From NCBI GenBank assembly GCA_029262835.1, contig JAJCYQ010000043.1:62001-126000 (forward strand): 64,000 bases of DNA, given 5' to 3'. Source of the stretch: Bacteroidota bacterium (lineage in GTDB: Bacteria; Bacteroidota; Rhodothermia; Rhodothermales; UBA10348). Both the position numbers and the translations under genes were made by a program. The notes below the pieces were generated by a model. It made no database searches, was not told the origin of the DNA, and saw only the letters and a list, made by a program, of their open reading frames with translations. Below, in pieces: positions 26,190 to 35,509 of this stretch; within the stretch, counting starts at the first letter, position 1, and every line of letters begins with the position of its first letter.

Positions 26190-28457
26190 TCACACCATTC
26201 CCATCGGGTCGATATCGAGCGTCATCCGGTACCCGCGTGGCAGGTGGCCGAGCGCGGCTGTTGCCGCCTCAAGCGCCGCTCGGAGGGAGGTGGCGGCGTG
26301 TCCCGGTGGCAGTTTCACGGTCACCTGATGCCGGTAGGCGCGGCGCAGGCGGTGGATGAAGGCGGGAGATGGGCCGAGAACGTCCACCTGCGCCACGCGC
26401 TCGGACAGGCGCAGCGCCCAGAGCCGCGCCATACTCTCCGTCCTGTTGTCCTCCGGCCCCGAAAACAGGACACGGATCATGCGGCCGTGGGGCGGATACC
26501 CGAGCGCCTCGCGTTCGGCCAGTGCATGCCGGGCGAAGGCCTCATAATCATGCCGTCGTGCGTGCTGGATAACCAGGTGCCCGGGTTTTCGTGTCTGGAG
26601 CAGCACTTCGCCGCGCAGGGCGTGACGGCCAGCCCGGCCTGCCACCTGTGTAATGAGTTGGAACGTCCGCTCCTCCGCGCGCAGGTCCGGCAGAGAAAGC
26701 GAGGAATCGGCCTGTACGATCCCGACCACGGTTACGCGCGGGAAGTCCAGTCCTTTGGCCACCATTTGTGTTCCCAGCAGTATGTCCGCCCCACCCGAGC
26801 CGAACGTCTGCAGTATCTCGTGGTGGGCATCCTTACCGGAGGTCGTATCGAGGTCCATGCGCAGAATGCGGGCCGTCGGGAGCGCCTCCTTGAGCGACTC
26901 TTCGAGGCGCTGCGTTCCCGTACCCAGCTTCTCGAGGGTCTCCTTCCTGCACGATGGGCACACGCGCGGCATATCGTTGACGAGCCCGCAGTGGTGACAC
27001 CTCAGGTGCCGGAGCGGCTTGTGATAGACGAGGCCTACGCTGCAGTCGGGGCACTCGGGTGTCCACCCGCACGCCGTACACTCAATCGTGGGGGCGTAGC
27101 CACGTCGGTTGAGCAGGACAATACCCTGCTCCCCCCGCTCGAGGCAGCCCGAGAGCGCCTCTATCAGTTGTGCCGATACGAACTCCGGGCTGCCCCGCTG
27201 GTCCACGATCCGGATCGTCGGCAATTCGGCGGGGCGGCCATCTACCGGAACGCGCTCCGGCATGGGCAGCAGCGTGTATTTGTCGGCGCGGGCGTTGGCC
27301 AGGCTCTCGAGGCTGGGTGTGGCCGACCCGAGGACGCAGACGGCACCCGCAATCCGCGCCCTGACGACGGCCACGTCGCGGGCATGGTACCGGGGAGCGG
27401 GATCGAACTGTTTGTACGACGCCTCATGCTCTTCATCGACGATGATCAATCCAGGATTGGGTATGGGCGCGAGCACGGCCGAGCGAGCGCCAACCACGAT
27501 GGCGTACTTCCCGGACCGGATTCCCTGCCATGCATCGTAGCGTTCACCCTGGCTCATGCGTGAATGCAGCACGGCCACTTCGTCTCCGAAGCGCCGGCGG
27601 AAGCGTCTGACGGTCTGCGGCGTCAGGGCGATTTCCGGGACGAGCACAATTCCAGTCCGCCCCCGGCCGCGTACCTGTTCGAGAACGTTCAGATAGACCT
27701 CGGTTTTGCCGGATCCCGTGACGCCGTGAAGCAGGAACGTACGGAACGTGCCAGCCTCGACGGCTCGCGAGAGGGCTTCGACGGCCCGCGTCTGGTCGTC
27801 ATTGAGCTGGATCTGCCCGGTGGGTCCCGTGTTCTGATCCGCGCTTGGGACGACCTTGCGCGCCTCGTTCTGCACAGCGTATTCGTACCGGTCGACCAGT
27901 GTCCTGTAGATGCGTACGTAGCCGAGTTCCTCGAGGCGCCGGATGGTCGTCGAGCTGCCGCCGCCGCTTTCGAGCAGCTCGGGTTGTGTCGGATCGTCCA
28001 GATCCTTCGCCCGGCGCTGCCTGAGTTCGTGGAGAAGGGCCTGTTGGCGCTCACCACGGGGCTCGGCTGCGGGCGGCGCTTTCGCCAGGGCCACGCGCGT
28101 AACACGGACGCGCGTGGGGGCGGCCGCTCCCGGCCGCCCCGCTCCCGGCGGAAGCGCCGCCCGCAGCGCCTCGCCCCACGAGCACATGTAGTAGGTTGCC
28201 ATCCAGCGCGTCAGCTCCAGGAGTTCGGGCGTGATTTCAGGCGCACCATGCCCGGAGACGCTTTCAATGCTGCGCGCTTTCATACCCTCAAGGTCAGACG
28301 CTTCGCCCGGCTCGACCACCACGCCGACGAGTGAACGCCGGCCAAACGGGACGGTCACGCATGCCCCGCATGCCACGCGTTCCCGCATTTCGGATGGTAC
28401 GCGGTACGACCAAAGCTTTTCAACAGGTAGCGGGAGGGCAACTCGGGCGATTTCCAC
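26190..28457 (-). CDS. priA: Primosomal protein N' (replication restart helicase)
   Basis: 755 aa. The N-terminal 3'-DNA-binding part (VALPLPVEKLWSYRVP) precedes a winged helix, then helicase motifs: GVTGSGKTEVYL (Walker A), IIVDEEHEASYK (DEEH box), LGSATPSLES. The zinc-binding region has paired cysteines CTACGWTPECPDC and CHHC ... CPSC. ILLGTQMVAKGLDFP and QVAGRAGR close the second helicase domain. Full length; PriA reloads DnaB at stalled forks. No SD is obvious at ATG 28457. Confidence 0.96.
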   Translation of the reverse strand: MEIARVALPLPVEKLWSYRVPSEMRERVACGACVTVPFGRRSLVGVVVEPGEASDLEGMKARSIESVSGHGAPEITPELLELTRWMATYYMCSWGEALRAALPPGAGRPGAAAPTRVRVTRVALAKAPPAAEPRGERQQALLHELRQRRAKDLDDPTQPELLESGGGSSTTIRRLEELGYVRIYRTLVDRYEYAVQNEARKVVPSADQNTGPTGQIQLNDDQTRAVEALSRAVEAGTFRTFLLHGVTGSGKTEVYLNVLEQVRGRGRTGIVLVPEIALTPQTVRRFRRRFGDEVAVLHSRMSQGERYDAWQGIRSGKYAIVVGARSAVLAPIPNPGLIIVDEEHEASYKQFDPAPRYHARDVAVVRARIAGAVCVLGSATPSLESLANARADKYTLLPMPERVPVDGRPAELPTIRIVDQRGSPEFVSAQLIEALSGCLERGEQGIVLLNRRGYAPTIECTACGWTPECPDCSVGLVYHKPLRHLRCHHCGLVNDMPRVCPSCRKETLEKLGTGTQRLEESLKEALPTARILRMDLDTTSGKDAHHEILQTFGSGGADILLGTQMVAKGLDFPRVTVVGIVQADSSLSLPDLRAEERTFQLITQVAGRAGRHALRGEVLLQTRKPGHLVIQHARRHDYEAFARHALAEREALGYPPHGRMIRVLFSGPEDNRTESMARLWALRLSERVAQVDVLGPSPAFIHRLRRAYRHQVTVKLPPGHAATSLRAALEAATAALGHLPRGYRMTLDIDPMGMV

Positions 28458-28588
28458 GGGCCGGGAGACACATGTTCTGATTCAGGGGCAACGTTTCGCA
28501 AGGTACTGCGCAGGCGCCACATGTCGCGACCGGGCACCCCGCGTTGCCGATGGCGTAAGCCACGGCTCCGTACCCACATCCGCGCCTT

Positions 28589-29761
28589 ATGACCATTCGT
28601 CCCCGGGTCCTTGTTTTCATACTGGTATCGCTCTCTGTAAGTGGATGCCTGCCATCATCCTGTAACCGGAACGAACCGCGCGAGCTGTATCCATCCGATT
28701 CGCTCTCGCGGGCCCATGCCACGACACTGCCTGTCGATACGCTCGTCGTCCTGGGGGATATTTCGGGCGACATGGGCCATCCGCGCACCCTCGCATTTGC
28801 TCCCGACGGAGCGCTGTGGGTTACGGATACCGAAGAAGGACGCATCTATCGTATTCCTGACTCGGCACAGCCCGGCAGCGACCCGTCCGTGCGCACGCCT
28901 TCCCGGCAAGACCGCGGCCCACGTGACGACGTTTCTGCTGGACCGCCTCTCCTCGATCTGAACGCGTCCGGTGGCGACGCGGAGCGCTTCCCTTATCTGG
29001 CCGGTTTTGCGGCCAGTACGGCGCTCGTGTTCGAGCCGGCTGAACACGCGCTCTGGCACGTAGCCCCCTCGGGCACACACCGCCTCGTGCCCCTGGGTGG
29101 GGAGTTGCCTGCTGTAGGCGGACTCCGGTATGCGGCTGCCCGGGATTCCATCGTAGCCGTCAAGGTGGTGGCCGATGATTTTGATGGATACATGGCCCTG
29201 ATGCATGCCGAGTCGGGGGAGATCCTGTCGCAGATCCCGCTCGAGGGGCGCGCGTGGCAGCATGCCGGTCTCCTGCGGGTTCGGGAGCCGGACATCATCA
29301 GCCTGTCGGCTTACTTGCCGCGAGCACTCACATGGGCGCCGGGCACCGCCGAGCCCACGTCTACCGCGTCGCCCGGCGCCGACACCCTGCGCTTTTTCGG
29401 ATTCGATTCCCCGATGCTGGCCCGCATGCGCCAATTCATGCTGGGCGATACGCACGCGCCTCCCATGCTGTCTGTGAGCGCGGCTGTGACGGCCACCCGT
29501 TTTTACGTCATCAATATGCGACCCGGGTGGCTGCGGATCGACGTCTACGACCGGGAGGGACGGCTGCTTCACGTTTTGACCGAGCCGCGACCGGCCTTCA
29601 ACAAGGACTTCTACCCGACGGATATCGCGGTCCGGGAAGAGGAGCGTGGCCGCGTGACCATGGCCATCGCTGTACTCGAACCCGAGCCAGGGGTCCGATT
29701 TTTCAGGTGGGAAGGCCCGGTCGGCATCCCGGAAAGCCCGGCCGTCGACCAGCAGCCCTGA
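28589..29761 (+). CDS. Lipoprotein with propeller-like repeats
   Basis: 390 aa. Signal MTIRPRVLVFILVSLSVSGC with lipobox SVSGC. MGHPRTLAFAPDGALWVTDTEEGRIYRI near residues 65-90 is a typical NHL/SMP-30-like propeller blade, and similar strand patterns recur to the end (LHVLTEPRPAFNKDFYPTDIAVREEERG). No enzymatic residues identified. It starts 25 bases upstream of recG on the same strand, probably by chance of packing. Confidence 0.75.
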   Translation: MTIRPRVLVFILVSLSVSGCLPSSCNRNEPRELYPSDSLSRAHATTLPVDTLVVLGDISGDMGHPRTLAFAPDGALWVTDTEEGRIYRIPDSAQPGSDPSVRTPSRQDRGPRDDVSAGPPLLDLNASGGDAERFPYLAGFAASTALVFEPAEHALWHVAPSGTHRLVPLGGELPAVGGLRYAAARDSIVAVKVVADDFDGYMALMHAESGEILSQIPLEGRAWQHAGLLRVREPDIISLSAYLPRALTWAPGTAEPTSTASPGADTLRFFGFDSPMLARMRQFMLGDTHAPPMLSVSAAVTATRFYVINMRPGWLRIDVYDREGRLLHVLTEPRPAFNKDFYPTDIAVREEERGRVTMAIAVLEPEPGVRFFRWEGPVGIPESPAVDQQP

Positions 29762-29785
29762 CGCCGCCGCCCGTATCTTGGCGCC

Positions 29786-31894
29786 ATGTCCGTCTCCCTG
29801 CTCCGCGAAAGCATCCAGTATCTGAAGGGCGTTGGCCCGAAGCGCGCCGACGTGCTTGCCGCCGAGGGTATTCGCACCACGGCCGACCTCCTTGCGCTCT
29901 ACCCGCGGCGCTACCTGGACCGGACGAACGTCGTGCGCGTGGCCGATATTCAGGCACCCATGCTGGCCGTCACGGTTGTCGGGACGGTCCAGAGAATGCG
30001 GTTCCATGCGCGTCGAGGACGTGGTTCGCGGTTTGAGCTCACGGTCACGGACGGATCGGGTGCCTTTCTGACCTGCGTCTGGTTCCAGCGCGCACGCGCC
30101 ATGTCCAACCTCTTCAAGGAGGGCGAACGTATTGCCTTTCATGGCAAGGTGACCCTGTTCTCTGGCCGTTGGAGCATGTCCCACCCCGAATTCGATCGCG
30201 TGGACGACGCCGGCCCGAAGCTCGACACCGGCCGGATTATCGGTCTCTACCCGGGTCACGCTTCGTTCGATGAGGCAGGCCTGTCGAGTCGACAGGTCCG
30301 GCGCATTCTGTTCACCTGGTTCAAGGAAAAGGGAGCCGGCCTTGAAGACCCGCTGCCCGCGGATCTGGCCGCCGAATTCCACCTCATGGATGGCCGATCA
30401 GCGCGCCGCGCCATCCACTTCCCGAAGTCCCGCGAAGAACTGGACGCCGCCACGCGCCGCCTCAAGTTTGAAGAACTGTTTTTCTTCCAGCTCATGATGG
30501 GAGCCATCCGGCGTCGCGTGCGGCGTGAGGCTGGTCCCGCGCTGCATGCGGACGGTCCGCTTGCCATACAGTTCGCGGAGCGGCTGCCCTTTACGCTCAC
30601 GCCCGGTCAGGTGGCAGCTCTCGATGATATCCGGGTAGATACGGCGCACGGCGCCCGCATGAACCGCCTGCTGCAGGGGGATGTGGGCAGTGGCAAAACA
30701 GTTGTCGCGGTGATCGCGGCCCTTATGGCGGTCGATGCGGGCTACCAGGCGGCCTTCCTTGCGCCGACCGAGATCCTGGCCGAGCAGCACTTCCGGACGC
30801 TCTCCACATGGCTCGCGCCGCTCGGGCTCATGGTAGGCCTGTTGACGGGCAGTACGCCAGCCGCCGTGCGCCGCGCAACGCTCGATGGCCTGGCACAGGG
30901 CTCGATTTCCGTCGTCGTCGGCACGCATGCCGTGATCCAGGAGGGCGTCGCCTTCGGCGCCCTGGGCCTCTGTATTGTCGATGAGCAGCACCGGTTTGGC
31001 GTCATGCAGCGTGCCGCGCTCTACGAGAAGGGAGAGCGTCCACACATTCTGCTCATGTCGGCCACGCCCATTCCCCGCTCGCTGGCGCTCACCGTTTATG
31101 GCGACCTGGACGTGACCGTGATCCGCGACCGACCGCCCGGCCGCAAGGATATCGAGACCCGCCTGCTGTGGGAAAAGCGGCGCGGCGAGCTCTACGATCT
31201 CATGCGCAGCGAAATTGCGGCCGGGCGGCAGGTCTACATGGTCTATCCCCTCGTAGAAGAAAGCGACGCCGAGGAGCTTAAAGACATCAAGGACGCCGAG
31301 TCCGGGTACCGGGAGGTGTCCGGCGCTTTTCCAGGCGTCGAGGTCGCGCTCGTGCATGGGCGCATGAAGGCCGCTGAAAAGGAGGCCGCCATGCAACGTT
31401 TTGTGCGGGGTGAGGCCGCCATCCTGGTGTCGACGACCGTTATTGAGGTCGGTGTTGACGTGCCCAACGCGAGCATCATGGTGATTGAGCATGCCGAGCG
31501 CTTTGGACTCAGCCAGCTCCACCAGCTGCGCGGCCGCATTGGCCGCGGCCAGCATGCAGCGACGTGCGTGTTGATGTGCGATTTCAAGCGGAGTGAGGCG
31601 TCAAAAACACGGCTTCAGGCCATGGTCGACACCAACGACGGGTTCCGAATCAGCGAAGTGGACCTCAAGCTCCGGGGAGCCGGCGACTTCTTCGGCACGC
31701 GGCAAAGCGGTCTTCCCGCTTTCAGACTGGCAGATGTCGCCGAGGACACCGACCTTGTTTCAGTGACGCGAACGGCTGCCCGTTCTCTCTTGCAGGACGA
31801 TCCTGGGCTTTCGCGTCCTGAACACCGCGCATTGAGGGACTACTTCCAGGCCTTCATTGCCCCGGATGGCCTCACCATGAGCCGGATTGGGTAG
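29786..31894 (+). CDS. recG: ATP-dependent DNA helicase RecG
   Basis: 702 aa. The N-terminal wedge domain has the family signature LKGVGPKRADVLAAEGI and the OB fold GTVQRMRFHARRGRGSRFELTVTDGSG. Helicase motifs are LLQGDVGSGKTVVAVIAAL (Walker A), IVDEQHRFGVMQR (DEQH), LMSATPIPRSLALTVYGDLD, LVSTTVIEVGVDVPNAS and QLHQLRGRIGRG, with the C-terminal GAGDFFGTRQSGLP. It remodels stalled forks and Holliday junctions. Ends in TAG at 31892. Confidence 0.96.
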   Translation: MSVSLLRESIQYLKGVGPKRADVLAAEGIRTTADLLALYPRRYLDRTNVVRVADIQAPMLAVTVVGTVQRMRFHARRGRGSRFELTVTDGSGAFLTCVWFQRARAMSNLFKEGERIAFHGKVTLFSGRWSMSHPEFDRVDDAGPKLDTGRIIGLYPGHASFDEAGLSSRQVRRILFTWFKEKGAGLEDPLPADLAAEFHLMDGRSARRAIHFPKSREELDAATRRLKFEELFFFQLMMGAIRRRVRREAGPALHADGPLAIQFAERLPFTLTPGQVAALDDIRVDTAHGARMNRLLQGDVGSGKTVVAVIAALMAVDAGYQAAFLAPTEILAEQHFRTLSTWLAPLGLMVGLLTGSTPAAVRRATLDGLAQGSISVVVGTHAVIQEGVAFGALGLCIVDEQHRFGVMQRAALYEKGERPHILLMSATPIPRSLALTVYGDLDVTVIRDRPPGRKDIETRLLWEKRRGELYDLMRSEIAAGRQVYMVYPLVEESDAEELKDIKDAESGYREVSGAFPGVEVALVHGRMKAAEKEAAMQRFVRGEAAILVSTTVIEVGVDVPNASIMVIEHAERFGLSQLHQLRGRIGRGQHAATCVLMCDFKRSEASKTRLQAMVDTNDGFRISEVDLKLRGAGDFFGTRQSGLPAFRLADVAEDTDLVSVTRTAARSLLQDDPGLSRPEHRALRDYFQAFIAPDGLTMSRIG

Positions 31895-32014
31895 CTGACA
31901 ACTGGCAAGACGAAGCAGTACAGCAAGCCGCAGCCGCGGGGCAAAACACAGCCGCAGTCCGGCAAGACACAGCCGCGGGGCAAAACGACCACAGACCATT
32001 CAACCGGGACCCGC
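31895..32014. repeat. GC-rich direct-repeat spacer between recG and the PoxB-like gene
   Basis: The 120-base spacer holds repeats of CAGCCGCGGGGCAAAAC and variants (near 31932-31949 and 31970-31986, with a partial copy between). In the frame of recG after its stop, it stays open for all 40 codons and runs into the next ATG in frame, reading QPRGKT three times with small changes. It has no plausible start codon and is best read as intergenic repeat DNA. Confidence 0.6.
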
Positions 32015-33778
32015 ATGAACGTATCTGAACAACTACTCGCCATTTTAAGGAGTGAAGGCGTCCGGCAAATCATCGGCGTGGCCGGTGACGCGCTCAATCC
32101 GCTGGTCACAGCCATGGGTCAACAGGACCCTGACCGTCCCGACTACGTCCGCTGGATCAAGATGAAACACGAAGGCAACGCCAGTTTTGCGGCGTTTGCC
32201 CAGGGCGAGCTCGGCGGAAACATCGGTGTGTGTGCAAGTACCGTCGGCCCGGGTGCGCTGCACCTGGTCAATGGCCTATACAATGCCAAGAAGGAGCGCT
32301 CGCCGGTCCTCGCCATCACCGGTCAGGTACCCATTGAGCATATCGGCACGAACTACCATCAGGAAGTGGACCTGACCAAGATCTTTGATGATGTGTGCGA
32401 CTATCAGGCGGTGATCCGGAGCGCGGAGGAGGCGCCGCGCGTCATTCTGCGCGCCCTCCGGATTGCCATCAATCATAGATGTGTGTGCCGCATAGAGTTG
32501 CCGGCCGATATTGCGGAGATGCCAGCCGAGAATGTGCCCTTCGTACACCAGGTGTTCCGGTCAAGGGCCACCACCACGCCGCCCCGGGAGCAGCTGGACG
32601 CCGCCGTACGACTTATTGATGAGGCGGGGACGGTCGGCATTCTGGCGGGCGCGGGTTGCCGGGACGCCCGCGATGCGGTGCTGGCGTTCGCCAAAAAACT
32701 GAATGCCCCCATCACGCACACGGTTCGGGCCGCCGACATTTTTGATCACGAGAGCGAGAACGTGGTGGGCCTGACGGGACTCATAGGCAACCCCTCCGGC
32801 TACAAGGCCGTCATGGAGTGCGACCTGCTCATCATGCTCGGGACGGATTTTCCGTATGTCAACTATCTTCCGAAGTCCACGAAGACCATCCAGGTGGATA
32901 TCCGGCCCGAATCCATCGGCAACAGGACGAATGTCTCGCTTGGCATCCACGCGGATGTTGGCTACGTGGTCCGGTACGTACTCGATCAGTGCATGGAGAA
33001 GCCTGATCGTCGATTCGTGGAGAAGCTGAACAAGGAATTCGTCGCATGGAAGGACGACAATTGCCGCACGTCGAGCACATCGAAAGACTTCAAGATCATG
33101 CATCCGCAGGTCGTAGCCCGCGCCATCAGCGACGTGGCCGCCGACGATGCCATTTTCGTGATCGACACGGGTACGTCGGCCATCTGGTCTACCAACTTCA
33201 TGAACTTCCACTCGGAGCGGCGGGTCATTGGTTCATTCAACCACGGATCCATGGCCGTCGGACTTCCGGCCGCCATCGGGGCGCAACTGTTGTTTCCGGA
33301 GCGCGAGGTCTGGGCGCTCGTTGGAGACGGGGCATTCAACATGTCCCTGCACGATTTTTCGACGGCCGTCGAGTATAACCTCCCCATCAAGATCGTCGTG
33401 CTCAACAACTCGGAACTCGGATTTGTCAAAATTGAAATGGAGGAGGCCGGGCTCGCCCCAAACTTCGACGCGCTCGAAATCAAGAACTTCGACTTCGCCG
33501 GGTATGCCAAGCTGTGTGGGGGCGAGGGCGTGAACCTCGTCGAGCCCGGCAATATCCTGCCCGCGATTGAACAGGCCCGTGCATCGAAGCGGCCATTTGT
33601 ACTCAATGCACACGTAACGAGCGGCGAGTTGTCGTTGCCACCGAATATCACAGGGCACATGGCGAAGAATTTCGGCGTATCTAAAGTCAAAGAGCTGCTG
33701 GGCGCCATGCGAGGCGACGAGAGGCAGTGGGCGAACGTCAAAAAGGAGCTCGGCGCCTGGCTCGACAAAGAGTCGTGA
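32015..33778 (+). CDS. Thiamine diphosphate enzyme, pyruvate oxidase/dehydrogenase (quinone) type
   Basis: 587 aa. The N-terminal TPP domain has the activating Glu in IKMKHEGNASFAAFAQGELGG; the FAD/nucleotide-like central domain contains AGAGCRDARDAVLAFAKKL; the C-terminal TPP-binding motif is VGDGAFNMSLHDFSTAVEYNLPIKIVVLNN. Sequence order and length match PoxB-type enzymes, which oxidise pyruvate to acetate and CO2 and pass electrons to quinone or oxygen. Acetolactate synthase-like or sulfoacetaldehyde-type chemistry cannot be fully excluded. No partner gene adjoins. Confidence 0.87.
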   Translation: MNVSEQLLAILRSEGVRQIIGVAGDALNPLVTAMGQQDPDRPDYVRWIKMKHEGNASFAAFAQGELGGNIGVCASTVGPGALHLVNGLYNAKKERSPVLAITGQVPIEHIGTNYHQEVDLTKIFDDVCDYQAVIRSAEEAPRVILRALRIAINHRCVCRIELPADIAEMPAENVPFVHQVFRSRATTTPPREQLDAAVRLIDEAGTVGILAGAGCRDARDAVLAFAKKLNAPITHTVRAADIFDHESENVVGLTGLIGNPSGYKAVMECDLLIMLGTDFPYVNYLPKSTKTIQVDIRPESIGNRTNVSLGIHADVGYVVRYVLDQCMEKPDRRFVEKLNKEFVAWKDDNCRTSSTSKDFKIMHPQVVARAISDVAADDAIFVIDTGTSAIWSTNFMNFHSERRVIGSFNHGSMAVGLPAAIGAQLLFPEREVWALVGDGAFNMSLHDFSTAVEYNLPIKIVVLNNSELGFVKIEMEEAGLAPNFDALEIKNFDFAGYAKLCGGEGVNLVEPGNILPAIEQARASKRPFVLNAHVTSGELSLPPNITGHMAKNFGVSKVKELLGAMRGDERQWANVKKELGAWLDKES

Positions 33779-33801
33779 GGTTACGCGCCCAGAAGCCCGC
33801 T

Positions 33802-34902
33802 TCAGAACCGGCGTTCGCGCAGCGATGCCGTGGGTTTGGGACGCTCACTGGGTGCGGCGCCTCGGACCATCTCGAAGGGGATCCGTGTCAGGATGCGGCC
33901 GTCTGAGGTCTCGACAAGGACGCGCCAGCGGCCTTGGGCGAGTTGGCGTTTGAACGTAATGCCCCGGTAGCCGCCATCGCGACCGCCGAGGACGCTGTAG
34001 CCAATGCGGTCGGTCGAGACCCATTTGTCGCTGCGCCGGTGCTGCCAGACATGGTAAATCTTCTCCCTGAGTCCGGTCGGGGCAAATACCGCCGAAAAGG
34101 CAAACACCGTATCGCCATCTGCCACATACAGTTCGTGCGCGTAATCCCGGTCGAAGAGCCCCCAGTCACGACTCTGCCATGTGGCCACAAAATCGTCACC
34201 GTCCCGGCGCACGTTTTCGTAGATGCCGCCCGCCTGGACGGCGAGCGGTACGGGAGGAATCCAGTTGTGCCGGTACGCTGTGTCGAGCAGTACAGCCAGG
34301 ACGGCAACGCCGACAAGGGTGGCCAGGAGGCGCATTCGGGACTTGAAGGCGCGGTGCCGGGCTCCGTATGCCACGAGCAGTCCGGCCGGGATAACAGCCA
34401 GCGCCACGGCCAACCGGTAGAGGTCGAGTCCCATACGACCGGCGACGACGGGTACGAGGTAAGCGGCAATCGTGGCGCCGACGAGGAAGAGCGTCACGAC
34501 GAGCGCCGGAAATGAGACGCGCCTCCGCAGCAGGATTTCGTTGCCAATGAGGCCGATCACGAGAGCGGCCCAGTAGGCCGATCCGGTCGTCCACGTAATG
34601 GTGCGCGCATAGAAAATGACAAGCGCCGAAAGAAGGGCGCCAAGCAGAAACTGGATGGCGGGGCGTACCCAGTGTCGTACGCGGATAAGCAATGGAGGCA
34701 CGCGGCGGCCGCCAATGATTCGTCCGTGGAGCGCAATCACGCCCACGAGCGCCATGAAATAGCTGAGCAGGATGGTGTTGTCCACCCAGTTGTCAATGCG
34801 GCGGAGCGTCAATGCATCCCACACAATACCTCCGGCGAAAAAGAGGACGCCCAGCCAGCGCTCGTGACGGGTCCAGAAATCCGAAAGCTGTGCAACACGC
34901 AC
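33802..34902 (-). CDS. DUF2914 membrane protein
   Basis: 366 aa. About six or seven transmembrane segments fill the first 230 residues (for example LSYFMALVGVIALHG and AIQFLLGALLSALVIFY). The C-terminal soluble domain matches DUF2914: VFAFSAVFAPTGLREKIYHVWQHR, GGYRGITFKRQLAQGRWRVLVETSDGRILTRIPFEMV. Such domains are presumed periplasmic. Function unknown. Upstream by 12 bases is the DUF2480 gene on the same strand. Confidence 0.9.
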   Translation of the reverse strand: MRVAQLSDFWTRHERWLGVLFFAGGIVWDALTLRRIDNWVDNTILLSYFMALVGVIALHGRIIGGRRVPPLLIRVRHWVRPAIQFLLGALLSALVIFYARTITWTTGSAYWAALVIGLIGNEILLRRRVSFPALVVTLFLVGATIAAYLVPVVAGRMGLDLYRLAVALAVIPAGLLVAYGARHRAFKSRMRLLATLVGVAVLAVLLDTAYRHNWIPPVPLAVQAGGIYENVRRDGDDFVATWQSRDWGLFDRDYAHELYVADGDTVFAFSAVFAPTGLREKIYHVWQHRRSDKWVSTDRIGYSVLGGRDGGYRGITFKRQLAQGRWRVLVETSDGRILTRIPFEMVRGAAPSERPKPTASLRERRF

Positions 34903-34914
34903 GGACGGCTGCCC

Positions 34915-35448
34915 CTACTTGGGGCGCCGCCAGATGGGGACGCTTGAGCACGGCTCGCCGTACATGATCTTGCGGGCCACTCCCATGAGACGGACGGTCG
35001 CCTCGGCATAGGCCGACTCGGGTACGTTTCGGCTGCCGCAGCCCTTGATGACCACGATCCGGTCCTCATACCGGGACCAGTCGAAGCCCGCCAGAAGCCG
35101 CGTGAATACTGCCGTGCGCACCGCCAGTTCGTCTCCGACCGTTGCGGACAGCGCAGCGCTCGATGCCTTTGAGGCGACGAGCATCCAGGCCCACGGCGGG
35201 ATAATGGCATCGGTCGAGCACTGGAGTGCTACGTGGGCCCCTTCGTACTGCGTCCAGTCATAGGTGCGCGCTGCATCGCGAAATGCTTTTTCGCGCAGAA
35301 TGAAGCCCTTGTCCAGGAAAGCGGCAAGATCGAACACGCGGAGCGCTGCACTGCCCCAGAGTTCTTCCAGATTGAAGACCTCGATGGGGCTCTCGGCCAC
35401 GCGGTTTCGGATGACGGCTTCGGGGGCGGAAGTAGGCAGTGTGTCCAT
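34915..35448 (-). CDS. DUF2480 family protein
   Basis: 177 aa, soluble. It matches the Bacteroidota-type DUF2480 pattern: IRNRVAESPIEVFNLEELW, DKGFILREKAFRDAARTYDW, HVALQCSTDAIIPPWAWMLVA, RIVVIKGCGSRNVPESAYAEATVRL and IMYGEPCSSVPIWRRPK. The strongly conserved cysteines (CSTDA, KGCGS, GEPCS) suggest metal or sulfur chemistry, though this is inference. It shares orientation with the cysteine desulfurase 61 bases upstream; homologues are frequently near Fe-S assembly genes as I recall. Confidence 0.9.
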   Translation of the reverse strand: MDTLPTSAPEAVIRNRVAESPIEVFNLEELWGSAALRVFDLAAFLDKGFILREKAFRDAARTYDWTQYEGAHVALQCSTDAIIPPWAWMLVASKASSAALSATVGDELAVRTAVFTRLLAGFDWSRYEDRIVVIKGCGSRNVPESAYAEATVRLMGVARKIMYGEPCSSVPIWRRPK

Positions 35449-35509
35449 GGTAGGCGTGCTACGTGCGCAGTTCTGGCTTGTTCACGCGGGCTTGTTCACG
35501 CGGCGCCGG

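Noticed and set aside
26148-27563. 471-codon plus-strand frame opposite priA
   Set aside because: Shadow of an unambiguous PriA with intact helicase motifs, and it also covers part of the SRP RNA.
28655-30382. Long open frame on the minus strand, 575 codons, antisense to the lipoprotein and recG
   Set aside because: GC-rich third-position shadow of two clearly supported genes; no domain or signal visible.
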